A DNA stretch of 64,000 nucleotides from DATBHW01 sp035307385 (GCA_035307385.1 DATGID010000144.1:1-64000); one strand, 5' to 3'; shown: positions 9,280 through 19,041, counted from the stretch's first letter. Notes: generated from the letters alone by a model not told the origin. Program-made: numbers and translations.

Positions 9280-10560
9280 TTAGAGCGGCAAGAGCAGCAG
9301 CGGTATCTCCATCTCGTGCGGGGTCAGGCCGCCGTGATGCCCAAAGAAGGTCATATCATACACGCCCGCTTCCAGCCACCAGACTGTTTCGCCCGCGTGG
9401 GGCAAGATGACCAGATTGCCCAGGCGGCGCAGCAGTTCGGGCACAGGCTCGCCCTGCCCGAAGAAGCCCTGGCTGAGCAAGTCTTGCACCGCATACACTT
9501 CGGCTTTGCCCGCCAGGCGCAGTTGCAAGAGGGCCAGGGTTTCGGCAAGCTGCTCCTCTTGCACATACAGGAACATATCGCGGGCCGAGCCTGCCGGAAC
9601 GAGCGGCGCGCCCTGCGCGTTCGTTTTGAAGGCGCGCGCAAGCTCCGGCATCATCACGTTGAGGTAGAACGTTGTCTGCGGGTCCACGTCCACCTGCCCA
9701 TGATCAGCGCTCAGCATCAGCAGCGCCTTGCCCGCTTTGCCGCGCACTCGCTGATGCAAGCCTTCATCAAGCGCGGTGAAAAAGCCCTTCACTTCGTCAT
9801 GGAAACGTTGGGAGTTCGGCCCGGAAAAATGCCCTTTGCTGTCGATGCGGTCAAAATAGAGGAAGTAATAGGTTGGGCCAGCGGATGGGGCTGTGAGCAG
9901 TTCGGCCAGGCTGGCGAAGGCGTCTGGCAGGGTGTTATAGGCATGGATATGCGCGCCCTGGCTGACGACCTCGCTGTAGGTTGAGTGGGCGTACAGATGC
10001 GATTGAAAGACATGCGAGGTGACGCCCTGCGCCTGGAGCGCTTGATAGAAGGTCTGCTGCGGAAAGAGGGCAGATGCCGGAACGCCGGAGCGCTGGAGGG
10101 TTTCGGGCGTCATGCGATCACGTCCATAGGAGAAGCGCAGTGGCATGATGATGTCGTCGATCAGCGGCTCGTAGTAATACCATTCATAGATGCCGCTTTG
10201 CCCGACGTTCAGGCCGGTATGGATGCTGGTGACGTGCGCGGCGGTGGTAGAGGGGAATTGCGAAGTGAGCTTGGAAATGACGCCATCGGCGGCAAAGGTC
10301 TTGAGGATGGGGTATTGCTCGGCGTAGCGCTCGAAAAAGCGCCAGCCAAAAGCGTCCACGAAGAGGAAGATCACCGTATCGTAGCGCGTGGGCAGATTGC
10401 CGAAGACATCGAGCGGCAGCGCTGGCTGGCCCTGGCCGGTGAGCAGCCATTGGATGGCGGCGGGCAGGTTGGCGAAGCAATAGGAGTCGTAGCGCGGCTT
10501 GACGAAATGTTGAGAAAAGGTCGAGGCATTGATGGCACTGATGGACGTTTGATTGAACAC
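9280..10560 (-). CDS. Alkaline phosphatase superfamily phosphodiesterase / nucleotide pyrophosphatase-like protein
   Basis: The 426-residue soluble protein carries the metal and nucleophile set of the type I phosphodiesterase/nucleotide pyrophosphatase family: the first Asp in FLFVDAFGW, the likely Thr nucleophile in FPSTTAAH, Asp/His in YFDRIDSKGH, ADHGQ, and GHHGG near the C-terminus. There is no signal peptide, so action on a cytoplasmic phosphodiester or phosphomonoester is inferred; the substrate is unknown. The GTG start at 10560 is preceded by AGGTG. An extended -10 (TGGTACACT) lies on the minus strand near 10640-10650. Confidence 0.8.
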   Translation of the reverse strand: MFNQTSISAINASTFSQHFVKPRYDSYCFANLPAAIQWLLTGQGQPALPLDVFGNLPTRYDTVIFLFVDAFGWRFFERYAEQYPILKTFAADGVISKLTSQFPSTTAAHVTSIHTGLNVGQSGIYEWYYYEPLIDDIIMPLRFSYGRDRMTPETLQRSGVPASALFPQQTFYQALQAQGVTSHVFQSHLYAHSTYSEVVSQGAHIHAYNTLPDAFASLAELLTAPSAGPTYYFLYFDRIDSKGHFSGPNSQRFHDEVKGFFTALDEGLHQRVRGKAGKALLMLSADHGQVDVDPQTTFYLNVMMPELARAFKTNAQGAPLVPAGSARDMFLYVQEEQLAETLALLQLRLAGKAEVYAVQDLLSQGFFGQGEPVPELLRRLGNLVILPHAGETVWWLEAGVYDMTFFGHHGGLTPHEMEIPLLLLPL

Positions 10561-10902
10561 CGCTGCACCTGCTTCCTATCGCCGGACTGCTGGGACTGGC
10601 ACACGTGCGGCAACCCTACATCTTTCTGCCCACGCGCTCAGTGTACCATATCGGCCTGCCAGCCGCTCTTCGATCACCCGCCGCAGTTCCAGATTCGCTT
10701 CACGCAGCCAATCGGCCCCGGTGATTTTCCCGAATAGAGGGTTCTGGACAGCGAACCCCATGCCAGGCATAACTCGCCGCTCTATCACACGAACGGTGGA
10801 TTGGTACTAGATGCTTGACGGCTTCTGGTCAGCCAGATAGAATAGCCGCAACTGCCGGTCGAGAGATAGAAGAGTAGAACGCGCAGCCAGAGAGGCAGCC
10901 TC
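10561..10902. other. Divergent intergenic region
   Basis: This 342-nt gap separates the minus-strand phosphodiesterase gene from the plus-strand membrane protein. It contains an extended -10 (TGGTACACT, minus strand) about 80 nt before the phosphodiesterase start. A 70-codon minus-strand reading frame (10576-10788) overlaps this promoter, has no ribosome site and matches nothing I recognise, so I do not call it. No repeat or RNA structure stands out. Confidence 0.4.
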
Positions 10903-13401
10903 ATGTCCACGTTTCCTGATGAATCAGCCATGCGCGCCGGGCCTGGGGGCGTGCCTGGCGACCTGCACGCTGCCGCTGCATCGCCCCCCACCAGTCGCCT
11001 CCCATTGGCCGGTGGTGTGCTGTTTGCTGTGGTGGCCGAAGCCATCCTGCTGCTGTCCCTCAAGCTCTCTGCTGGCACGCATCTGGAACTGGTCGAGATC
11101 GGTGTCCCGTTGATGAGTGGTCTATTTGCCTTGGGAAGCTGCCTGCTGGTGAGCGTGGCCTTGCCAGGCCGCGAGCGCAGCGCGTGGCTGTTGATGGGGC
11201 TGGCGTGCCTGGGCATCTTGATCGCGCAGATCACACGCATTTTCCCGCTTGTCACCGGCAAAAGCCTGCTGGCCCTCCAGGGGGAAAGCTATCCCTCGCT
11301 GGCGGCGGTGGCGCTGATCGCCCAGAGCCTTGGCTTTTTTCTGGCGTTTCTCTTGTTTCCCCCGCCTGCTCGTAGCGGCTCGACCGTGGCCCGGCTGGGG
11401 CAGTTTTTCGATGGCGTGCTGGTGGTGGGCGCGGCGCTGGTGGCCGTCATCTACTTTGTGTTGGTCCCGCTTGCGGAATTGTCCATTGGCCCGATGACGG
11501 CGGCGCAGGTCACGACGCTGCTGATGTGCGTGGGCGATTTGCTGCTGCTGGGCGGCCTCACCTTTGCCTTGCGCTCGCTGAGCCAGCGCGACCGGGCGCT
11601 CTATCGCGGGCTGAGCATCCTGGGGCTGGCGATGCTGCTGCTGGTGGGCGCTGATTTTGCCAGCATGGTCCTGACGCCAAATCGCCTCGCGCCCACGAAC
11701 TCGCTCCTCCAGGCGTTCTGGAACGCCGGATATCTGGCGATGGGCCTGGGCGCGCTGCTGCGGCTGAATCACGGGAGCCAGATGCCAGACGCCCAGGAAG
11801 CGCCCGGCGCGTCTGGCATCTGGTCCAGCGTCTGGCGCGCGCTCCCTTTCACCGTGACGATGGTGGTCGCGGGAAGCATTGTGATACACGCATTCCAGCA
11901 CGCCCACACACTCACCGAACTGCTGGTGGCGCTGATCTGTGCCGGTCTGCTGGTGGCGCTGGTGGGAGTGCGGCATCTGGTGGGCCTGCTGGAAATGCGC
12001 CAGATGAACGAGCAGCGCCAGCAGGCGGAACGCGAAGTGGCGCTGGCCCAGGAGCGCATCGAGCAGTTTCAGGCAAGCCAGCTTGCCCAGGCACACGCGC
12101 GCCGCGAGAGCCTGGAATATGCTCTGGATACCATCCGGCGCTTTGGCTATGGAGACTATCAGGCGCGGGTGGGCGCGCTGGAGCGCGAACTGCTGCCGCT
12201 GGGTGAGCACCTGAACATCTTGTTGGATGGCATGGAGCGCCAGTTGAATGATCGTGATCGTGGCCGCGAGGCGCGTCTGGTGTACATCTTGACCGATGCG
12301 TTGGGGCGGCTGGCGCTGGGCGAACTGCATGACTTGCCGGAACTCCCCGCGCCCGCTGGCTCACCGCTGGATGGGCTGATGATGAGCGTGGTGCAGGTGC
12401 GCGCCCGGCTGATTGGCTTGCAGGGGACGGTCCAGCAATACGAAGAGGGCCATTTCGCGGCGCAGCAAGAGTTGGAGCGCGCTCGCCAGGAATTGGAATA
12501 TGAGTCGCACAGCCAGCGTCAGGCCGTGCAAGAGATGACTCAGACGCTGGAAGGCCAGCTCTACTCCGAGCGCCAGGTGGCGCAAGCCACTGAAGAGCAA
12601 TGGCAGCGCGAACGCCAGCGCCTTCAGACCCAGGCGCAGGCCGCCGAAACGCGCGCCGTCGAGATGGAAGCGATGCTGCACGCGGCAGAACAGCGCCTCG
12701 TCACCGAGCGCATGGAGTCTGAGCAGCGGCTGAAAGCTGCCCAGCAGCAACTGGCCGAACGTGCTGAGGTTTCTCCAGGGGTTGAATCCGCTCAGCTTGC
12801 CGGTGTGCGCCAGCGCGGCCAGCGCCTGGCGGGCCAGTTTGTCGCCCAGGCCGAGCGGCTGCATGGCGCGGCGGCCACCCTCCAGACGGCGGCGAGCGTG
12901 GCCGAGCGTTTGGCGCGCACGATTCAAGAGACGGCGGCGCTGCCCGAGCTTCAGGGAACCAGCCAGCCAGAACTGGAAGCGGTTCAGCCGCCTGCCCCAC
13001 AGCCAGCCGAGGCGAGCGCCAGCGCCCAGCCGATGAGCGCGTTGCAAATGCTGGAGCGCCTGGCTTCGGGGCGCGTCACCGATACGCGCCCCAAGATGCC
13101 AGCCGTGACGGCAGCCTCCGCGTCGAATGGAGGCATGCCTCCGGCGCGCTCGACCACCGGCCCGCTGGATGAGTCGGCCAACGAGCGCGTGGCGCGCCGC
13201 CTGCGTGTGGCCGCCACGCGCGCCGAAGAGATTGCCAATGGCCTGCTGGAACTGGCCCAACAATGTATTCAGGCGGGCGATGAAAGCGTGCGCGCCGCCG
13301 AAGAGGCGGAACATCTGACCGCCGATGCCGAACCGCCCAAAGTTTCGGGGCTGCTCCGCGTGCCAAAGCTGCCCGCCCGCGCGCCCAGGGGTGGGCGCTA
13401 A
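10903..13401 (+). CDS. Multi-pass membrane protein with long cytoplasmic coiled coil
   Basis: The 832-residue protein has about eight membrane helices in residues 28-365 (for example the helix at GVLFAVVAEAILLLSLKL), then a long Gln/Glu/Arg-rich alpha-helical region (about 370-830) with heptad character, including MNEQRQQAEREVALAQERI and ARQELEYESHSQRQ. The layout resembles receptor-type signalling proteins that have lost their GGDEF or kinase output, but no catalytic motif is visible. AGAGAGG lies upstream of the ATG. A hydrolase follows after 29 nt in the same direction. Function unknown; a polarity or scaffold role is only a guess. Confidence 0.75.
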   Translation: MSTFPDESAMRAGPGGVPGDLHAAAASPPTSRLPLAGGVLFAVVAEAILLLSLKLSAGTHLELVEIGVPLMSGLFALGSCLLVSVALPGRERSAWLLMGLACLGILIAQITRIFPLVTGKSLLALQGESYPSLAAVALIAQSLGFFLAFLLFPPPARSGSTVARLGQFFDGVLVVGAALVAVIYFVLVPLAELSIGPMTAAQVTTLLMCVGDLLLLGGLTFALRSLSQRDRALYRGLSILGLAMLLLVGADFASMVLTPNRLAPTNSLLQAFWNAGYLAMGLGALLRLNHGSQMPDAQEAPGASGIWSSVWRALPFTVTMVVAGSIVIHAFQHAHTLTELLVALICAGLLVALVGVRHLVGLLEMRQMNEQRQQAEREVALAQERIEQFQASQLAQAHARRESLEYALDTIRRFGYGDYQARVGALERELLPLGEHLNILLDGMERQLNDRDRGREARLVYILTDALGRLALGELHDLPELPAPAGSPLDGLMMSVVQVRARLIGLQGTVQQYEEGHFAAQQELERARQELEYESHSQRQAVQEMTQTLEGQLYSERQVAQATEEQWQRERQRLQTQAQAAETRAVEMEAMLHAAEQRLVTERMESEQRLKAAQQQLAERAEVSPGVESAQLAGVRQRGQRLAGQFVAQAERLHGAAATLQTAASVAERLARTIQETAALPELQGTSQPELEAVQPPAPQPAEASASAQPMSALQMLERLASGRVTDTRPKMPAVTAASASNGGMPPARSTTGPLDESANERVARRLRVAATRAEEIANGLLELAQQCIQAGDESVRAAEEAEHLTADAEPPKVSGLLRVPKLPARAPRGGR

Positions 13402-13430
13402 ACCAATGAACAGAAGATAAAGGAGTCTCT

Positions 13431-14252
13431 ATGCAGGTTCAAGCGCCCTCGAAAGTGGTTATCAATGGCCGCGCGCTGGCCTATGATGAAATCAGCCCGC
13501 CAGACCCCCAAGGCGCGGTCTTGCTGCTGACGGGCCTTGCCGCCAAGCGCCTGGGCTGGTACAAGCAGTTGCCGGTGTTCGGGCAGACCTATCGCACCAT
13601 CGCGCTGGACCACCGCGATACCGGCGACAGCGATCTGGCAACCGAGCCATATACTACTGCCGATCAGGCCGATGATGCCGCAGCGGTGCTGCAAGCGTTG
13701 GGCATCGAGCGCGCCGCCGTGGTGGGCATTTCGATGGGCGGCTTTATCTCGCTGGAACTCGCGCTGCGCCATCCGGAACTGGTCGAAAAGTTGGTGTTGA
13801 CCTCGACCTCTGCCGGTGGCCCAACGCATGTGCAGCCTGGCCCGGAGATGCTTGCCATGCTGGGGCGTGACCGCCGGGGCACGGAGCCGGGCGAACTGGG
13901 CCGCCAGAGCTATACGCTGATTATGGCCCCTGGCTATGCCGAGCGTCACCCCGAAGAGATGGAGCGCATTGTCGCCAACGCCCGCTATCGCCCGCAGCCA
14001 GCCGAGGCGTATCTGCGCCAGTTGCAGGCGTGCATGGGGCACAACGCTGCTGATCGGCTGGGGCAGATTCACGTGCCTACGCTGGTGGTGCATGGCGACG
14101 TGGACCCGCTGGTGCCGGTGGCAAACGGCAAATATCTGGCGGCGCATATCCCCGGCGCGCGGCTCATCCTCTACCCCGATACAGGCCACATCCCCGTTAT
14201 CGAGCGCGCCGACGACTACAACCGCGACGTGCTGGCCTTCCTGGAAAGCTAA
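13431..14252 (+). CDS. Alpha/beta hydrolase
   Basis: This is a 273-residue alpha/beta-hydrolase fold enzyme. The nucleophile elbow is GISMGG with Ser101; the acid is in HGDVDPLVPV and the His in DTGHIP. LDHRDTGDSD is the usual strand-4 region. The sequence suits the haloperoxidase/esterase branch, but the substrate cannot be read from sequence. AAAGGAG is 7 nt before the ATG. It sits 29 nt downstream of the coiled-coil membrane protein and is probably co-transcribed. Confidence 0.88.
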   Translation: MQVQAPSKVVINGRALAYDEISPPDPQGAVLLLTGLAAKRLGWYKQLPVFGQTYRTIALDHRDTGDSDLATEPYTTADQADDAAAVLQALGIERAAVVGISMGGFISLELALRHPELVEKLVLTSTSAGGPTHVQPGPEMLAMLGRDRRGTEPGELGRQSYTLIMAPGYAERHPEEMERIVANARYRPQPAEAYLRQLQACMGHNAADRLGQIHVPTLVVHGDVDPLVPVANGKYLAAHIPGARLILYPDTGHIPVIERADDYNRDVLAFLES

Positions 14253-14414
14253 TCGGGCTGAGCAAACCATCAATACAGCAGCGCCAGCATTCCTGCATGG
14301 GCGCATCTTCTTATCCATCATGTATCACACGGCAGCGCAAGTTGTTGTAGGGTTTTGCGGCTGGCTCGCGTCAGAAAGAATAGCCAGGGGATATTCCGGA
14401 TGGAGGGTGAGCAG

Positions 14415-15044
14415 ATGTTTCCGTTCGCGCTGAGTGCTACCCCCAACCCGCCGCCTGACCCGGATGCGTCGGTGACGGCGATGGTGGAGCAGGCGCGGGC
14501 TGGAGATCGCGCCGCCTTCACCGCGCTTTTTCACCAGTACAACGCCCCCATCTGCCGCTATCTGGCGCGGGTGGTGGGCAACGACGACGTGGGGCGTGAT
14601 CTGGCTCAGGAGACATTCTTTGCGGCCTGGCGCGCCTTACCCGACCTGCGCGACGCCAGCCGCTTCGGCCCCTGGCTTTATCGCATTGCCACTAATCAGG
14701 CTAATTCCTATCTGCGCCAGGCGCGTGTGGTTCGCTGGCTCCCCTGGGCAGAACCAACTGGCCCCCAGACAGAGAGCTTTCCGACCGCTGCCGGTCCGGA
14801 GGGCCAGGTCGGCGAAACCCAGCAGGTGGCCGCCGCCCTGGCGCAGTTGACGCCCAAGTATCGGATATGTCTGCTCTTGCAGTTGGAAGGCGGCTTTAGC
14901 CAGCGCGAGATCGCGCGCCTGCTGCATCTGACCGAAAAGAGCATCAGCGTTTATGTCAGCCGGGGCCGCGAAGAGTTTCGCCGCGCCTATCAACGGCTGG
15001 AAGACGAAGCAATCCATCCCATGAAAGGACGGTCAGCACGATGA
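14415..15044 (+). CDS. ECF-type RNA polymerase sigma factor
   Basis: The 209-residue protein has sigma region 2 (FTALFHQYNAPICRYLARVV through DLAQETFFAAWRAL) and region 4 (LTPKYRICLLLQLEGGFSQREIARLL). The ATG at 14415 is preferred because GGAGGG lies 8 nt upstream; an in-frame ATG at 14400 lacks one. Its stop codon overlaps the next start by 4 nt (ATGA), so it is translationally coupled to the anti-sigma gene. Confidence 0.93.
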   Translation: MFPFALSATPNPPPDPDASVTAMVEQARAGDRAAFTALFHQYNAPICRYLARVVGNDDVGRDLAQETFFAAWRALPDLRDASRFGPWLYRIATNQANSYLRQARVVRWLPWAEPTGPQTESFPTAAGPEGQVGETQQVAAALAQLTPKYRICLLLQLEGGFSQREIARLLHLTEKSISVYVSRGREEFRRAYQRLEDEAIHPMKGRSAR

Positions 15045-16042
15045 CAGCGCCCCTGCCCCAACCGTGCCAGCAGTGGCGGCTGAAACTGGCTGCCGCGCAT
15101 CCAGACGATCTGGAGTCAGCCGAGCGTGCCGCCCTTGCAGCGCATCTTGCCACCTGCCCATCCTGCGCGGCGGTTGCTGCCGCGTATGCGCGCATGGATG
15201 CGGCAGTGCAGCGCTTGCCCGCGCCCGCGCCGCTGGCGGGTGTGCCGCCGAAGTTGTTGGCCCTGTGGGCCGACGAGGACCGCCAGAGCCAGGCGTCTGC
15301 GCCTATTGCTCTGGCGCAGCGGGAAAGACCGCTGCGCTCCGCTACGCGAGAAGCTGAAACGACACCCATCTTTCCGCAGCGCCCACCGCCGCGCCGCCCG
15401 CGCCGTCTGGTTTCTGGGTTGACGGCGCTGGCTGCCGTGCTGGTGATTGTCTTGCTCACGGCGGCGCTGCTGGCGAGTCGGCTGCATAACACATCAAGCG
15501 GTGGCCCCAGGCCGCAGCAGACAACAGCCCCAACGGTGGTGACGAGCCAGCCCACAGCGCCGCTCCCAACGCCAACGGCCACCAATACGCCTCAAGTCTA
15601 TCCGGTGCTGGTCTACTTTTCGCATCACCCGGAGAGCGACAGCGACCCGACAGCGGTTATTGCCGTGCACCGCACCTCGCCCAATCTGGGCGTGGCGACC
15701 TTTGCTCTGGAGCAGTTGTTCCTGGGGCCAACCGCCGCTGAACAAGAGCAGGGCTACTATTCGGATTTTACGGGCAATATCGGCCCTACGAACAATTGCA
15801 GCGATCAGTCGCAGGACTTTACGCTGTCGCTGAACCATCGCGGCACAAAGTCGGAGGCAGGGACAGCAACGGTCAGGCTGTGCCGCCAGGTGTCTCTCCC
15901 TGGCGATTTTTCCGGAGCGCGCATGAAGGCGATGATTACGAAAACCCTGACGCAGTTTTCGAACATCAAGCAGGTGGTTATCTTGAACGATCAGGGCAAC
16001 TGCTTCGATGATCTGCAAGGCGCAAACGCCTGCCTGCAATAG
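15041..16042 (+). CDS. Membrane anti-sigma factor with zf-HC2 motif and GerMN-like extracytoplasmic domain
   Basis: This 333-residue protein has a cytoplasmic zinc-binding anti-sigma motif (HLATCPSC, residues 28-35), a membrane helix at about 126-150, a Thr/Pro-rich spacer and an outer domain (about 185-333). That domain (VYFSHHPESDSDP, then LEQLFLGPTAAEQEQGYYS) resembles GerMN of spore-germination and lipoprotein families. It should hold the upstream ECF factor inactive until an envelope signal reaches the outer domain. Coupling by a 4-nt overlap makes the pairing firm; the signal is unknown. Confidence 0.82.
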   Translation: MTAPLPQPCQQWRLKLAAAHPDDLESAERAALAAHLATCPSCAAVAAAYARMDAAVQRLPAPAPLAGVPPKLLALWADEDRQSQASAPIALAQRERPLRSATREAETTPIFPQRPPPRRPRRLVSGLTALAAVLVIVLLTAALLASRLHNTSSGGPRPQQTTAPTVVTSQPTAPLPTPTATNTPQVYPVLVYFSHHPESDSDPTAVIAVHRTSPNLGVATFALEQLFLGPTAAEQEQGYYSDFTGNIGPTNNCSDQSQDFTLSLNHRGTKSEAGTATVRLCRQVSLPGDFSGARMKAMITKTLTQFSNIKQVVILNDQGNCFDDLQGANACLQ

Positions 16043-16203
16043 CGTCGGCTTGACCTGCTGCTTGTATTTTCCCCCGCATCTCTGGTATTCTTTTTGGAAG
16101 GAATATCGTGTTCCTAAGTGAGATGCGCAATACTGTTGTGCCGCTTATATTGCTCTCCCTCCGCGCCTTTACCCACTTCCCCGAAATGGAGAAGATACCG
16201 GCT

Positions 16204-16911
16204 ATGACCGCTGAAATCCATACTCTACCCGCCCGCCTGGCTGATTGTCTGAAGCTATGCTATCTCTTGCGCGAACGCGGGGAACCGATGACCGCTCAGG
16301 CGGTGCGCGAACTGCTGGAAGCCAGCGAGCCAACCGGACGACTCAGCGGGAGCGTGGTCACACACGCCTTCGAGCAGCTTCAGGCGCGCGGCTACGTCGC
16401 CTATACCCCCTATTATGGGGTCGAATTGACGATGACGGGCGAGGCTGCCTCGGCAGAACTGGTGCGGCATTATCGGCTGCTCAAGCTGTTTCTGGCGCGG
16501 GTGCTGAAGGTGTCGCTGGATCAGGTGAATGCCGAGGCCGAGCGCCTGGAGCATGTCCTTTCTGAAGTGGTGGAAGAGCGCATGGACGCGCTGCTCGGCC
16601 ATCCAACCGAAGACCCGCATGGCGACCCCATTCCCGACGAGCATGGACGGGTGCAGGTCGCCCCTGCCATCAGGCTCCCGGCGGCAGTGGTGGGCCAACT
16701 AGTCGCGCTCCAGCGTATCATGACGCAAGACCCCGCGCTGCTGCGCTATCTGGAGCAGCTTGGGCTGGTGCCTGGGGTGGAGATGTGCCTGGAGGCCAGA
16801 ACGCCCTATGGCGATGTGCTGACCCTGCGTGTTGGCGATGCGCGCTTCCCCCTGGGCGCTGCCGTCGCCGATCATCTGCTGGTGCGGGTTATCACCCAAA
16901 GGCAGCAGTAG
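16204..16911 (+). CDS. DtxR/MntR-family metal-dependent transcriptional regulator
   Basis: The 235-residue protein has an N-terminal winged helix (PARLADCLKLCYLL), a metal-binding dimerisation region (LEHVLSEVVEERMDALLGHP) and a C-terminal FeoA/SH3-like domain (LVPGVEMCLEARTPYGDVLTL). It probably represses metal uptake genes when Fe or Mn is bound. The ATG at 16204 gives the normal family N-terminus. A GTG at 16108 in the same frame has a good GGAAGG upstream and would add 32 residues, so the start is uncertain. No transporter gene lies beside it. Confidence 0.88.
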   Translation: MTAEIHTLPARLADCLKLCYLLRERGEPMTAQAVRELLEASEPTGRLSGSVVTHAFEQLQARGYVAYTPYYGVELTMTGEAASAELVRHYRLLKLFLARVLKVSLDQVNAEAERLEHVLSEVVEERMDALLGHPTEDPHGDPIPDEHGRVQVAPAIRLPAAVVGQLVALQRIMTQDPALLRYLEQLGLVPGVEMCLEARTPYGDVLTLRVGDARFPLGAAVADHLLVRVITQRQQ

Positions 16912-17291
16912 CCCGTTTCCTCAGCAAAACTTCTCCTCTTACAAAGAAATAGAGACTTTTGGGCTAAAAAATTTCTTCTCCATTGACAAATTTTTCTTTC
17001 TGCATATACTTGACCTTAGAAGCGAGGGCGCGCTCGCGTGACTGGTCGCGTGTTTCGCCCGCTCTGCTTAAGCTTCTCCCCGCGCTGCGCGGGAGAATTG
17101 GAGGTGGCCCACCACACGCCCCTATGCTGAGGAGCTGCCCTTCCCTTGAAGCAGTCGTCCCATGACTGGGCATAAGAGGACACACTGTCGTTCCTCTTCT
17201 TCGCGAAGCGCCCTCCTCACGCTGGAAGTCTTACCCCTCGTCACGGATCGCTTGTTTGTTGCGTTTTGCTCACGGAGAGAGGGATTTCATT
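16912..17291 (+). promoter_or_regulatory. Consensus promoter and long leader of the Tat-exported protein gene
   Basis: An AT-rich stretch holds TTGACA (16983-16988) and TATACT (17005-17010) spaced by 16 nt, one of the closest matches to consensus in the window. Predicted transcription from about 17017 gives a leader near 275 nt before the ATG at 17292. The leader contains a GC hairpin (TCTCCC/GGGAGA, about 17075-17096) and no convincing ORF. Its length leaves room for post-transcriptional control. Confidence 0.6.
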
Positions 17292-18959
17292 ATGGATTCG
17301 CAACCAGCCCGACCAAGAGACCGGCTTCGACCTGAAGACTTCGAGCACCTCCCCAAAACCCCGGTAAGCCGTCGCTCCCTGCTCAAACTTGGCCTGGCAG
17401 GGGCCGCCGCCGCCAGCCTCGCTGGCATTGATGCGGTTGCCTGGATGCCCAAACGTCTCGCGCAGGCGGCTTCGGCCAGCAGTTCCTTCCCCGACATTCA
17501 GTTCGATATTGGCAATTTCATCGCGCCCGCCCAGAACTTCAACGGCATCCCCTTCCGCTTTGGACCCGTCTACTCGGTCTTTCTCACCGCGAAGCTGGAC
17601 TGGACGCCCAGCAGAGGCGATCAGGAAGACCTCAACTATGCGCTGACGACAATCGAGGAGGTTTACCCCTTCAGTCCCAGCGGCATCTTTACCTTCGTCT
17701 CGTATGGCCTGCCGTATTTCAGGAAGCTTCCTGGCGGGCTGGCGGGCAGTCTCGTCAGCGGCCATATGCCGCGTCTGCTCTCGGATAATACCCGCTACGC
17801 GCTGGAAGAGGCTGTGCCCAGCCCGACCGATGTTTCGTCCCAAAACCCGAACATCACCAAGGCAACCTTCAACGTGCCGGTTGCCATCGAATCGAACGAT
17901 GTCCTCTTCACCTTCCGCAGCGACAGCCTGAACAACATTAACGATGTGATTAACTGGCTGCTGGGCAGCGACGAACTCGGCGGGTTCTTCGTTGATTCGC
18001 CGAACTTCGCGTTCAACGGGCTGTTTACCTACACCACAATTCGGACCGAGTTTACGCAGATTGGCCTGCCGCGCAAGGTGGCAAACCAGAATTCGCTCCC
18101 CTATGCTGGCGAGATCAATCCGCAGACCCCGATGTGGATGGGCTTTTCCGACCAGCAGGTCGCGGGTTCTGGCCCTGCCGCGATCACCACGTTCCTGGGC
18201 AATAGCTCGGCGCGCTTCACGACGGCGAAGAGTGGTGATTACTTCGACAATGGCAGCCTTCAGCACCTTTCGCATGTGATTGAAGACCTGGCGCAGTTCT
18301 ACAAGAACCCTGATGAGCCGTTTACGGAACGGGTGCAATATATGTTCCGTTCCGACCCCATCCCGTCGCTGGGCAACAGCGATCAGTTCACGAATGGCGG
18401 CGGCACAGCCTTCCTGACAAACGACGCCACCATCTTCCTGAAGTATCGGGCAGAGGGGACGACTGAAGCCATTCAAACGGCGGCCAGCCCCAACACGGTC
18501 AATGATCTCCAACCGGGCACAGGAACTCGTGACCCGCGCATGGGGCATCTGCCCGCGCTGCAACAGTCTTCGCGGGCTGCCGATGGCACGCCCATCCATA
18601 TTCGCATGGATGGTCCGGGCTTCAGCGCGGGCGATGTGCCGGGCGGCACAGCGCAGCCCAAATTGCAGTTCACCATCTTTGTGCCCAGCGCGGATTTCTT
18701 CCGGACGATGCGTTCGAATCAGGCCGCGCTGAACTTCCAGACGTTCGAGCAAGGCAAGGGCGGCAGCACCACCGGGACGGTTGATGCTGACGATAACGGG
18801 CTGGAGCGGTTCCTCACCGCTACGCGCCGTCAGAATTACCTGTGCCCGCCGCGCCGCCATCGCGCCTTCCCGCTGGTGGAATTCACCGATACGGCCAAAG
18901 CCAGGATGGCCCCGGCAGCCCGCCACCGGACCTCGTTGTCAGGCATCGTCCATCTCTAA
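17292..18959 (+). CDS. Tat-exported protein, possibly DyP-peroxidase-like
   Basis: This 555-residue protein has a twin-arginine signal (SRRSLLKLGLAGAAAASL, residues 26-43), so it is exported folded, often with a cofactor. Regions SGHMPRLLSDNTRYAL, MWMGFSDQQVAG and the C-terminal QNYLCPPRRHRAFPLVEF recall dye-decolourising-peroxidase-like proteins of actinobacteria and Chloroflexota, but a canonical GxxDG motif is not clear (GFSDQ instead). The ATG at 17292 has GGAGAGAGG 8 nt upstream. Heme binding is therefore a guess. A strong promoter with a long leader precedes it; no partner gene is linked. Confidence 0.7.
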   Translation: MDSQPARPRDRLRPEDFEHLPKTPVSRRSLLKLGLAGAAAASLAGIDAVAWMPKRLAQAASASSSFPDIQFDIGNFIAPAQNFNGIPFRFGPVYSVFLTAKLDWTPSRGDQEDLNYALTTIEEVYPFSPSGIFTFVSYGLPYFRKLPGGLAGSLVSGHMPRLLSDNTRYALEEAVPSPTDVSSQNPNITKATFNVPVAIESNDVLFTFRSDSLNNINDVINWLLGSDELGGFFVDSPNFAFNGLFTYTTIRTEFTQIGLPRKVANQNSLPYAGEINPQTPMWMGFSDQQVAGSGPAAITTFLGNSSARFTTAKSGDYFDNGSLQHLSHVIEDLAQFYKNPDEPFTERVQYMFRSDPIPSLGNSDQFTNGGGTAFLTNDATIFLKYRAEGTTEAIQTAASPNTVNDLQPGTGTRDPRMGHLPALQQSSRAADGTPIHIRMDGPGFSAGDVPGGTAQPKLQFTIFVPSADFFRTMRSNQAALNFQTFEQGKGGSTTGTVDADDNGLERFLTATRRQNYLCPPRRHRAFPLVEFTDTAKARMAPAARHRTSLSGIVHL

Positions 18960-19041
18960 CCTTTGGAGCGGCGCGATGCGTTCTGGCAGGCGGGAAGCAA
19001 ACGCTTCCCGCCTGCCATCCTCAGCAGGTGGGAAGGATTCG

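Noticed and set aside
10576..10788. 70-codon minus-strand frame before the phosphodiesterase gene
   Set aside because: No ribosome site, no recognisable family, and an extended -10 promoter lies within it.
17241..18926. 561-codon minus-strand frame
   Set aside because: Antisense to the Tat-signal protein, which has a ribosome site and promoter; no protein-like pattern.
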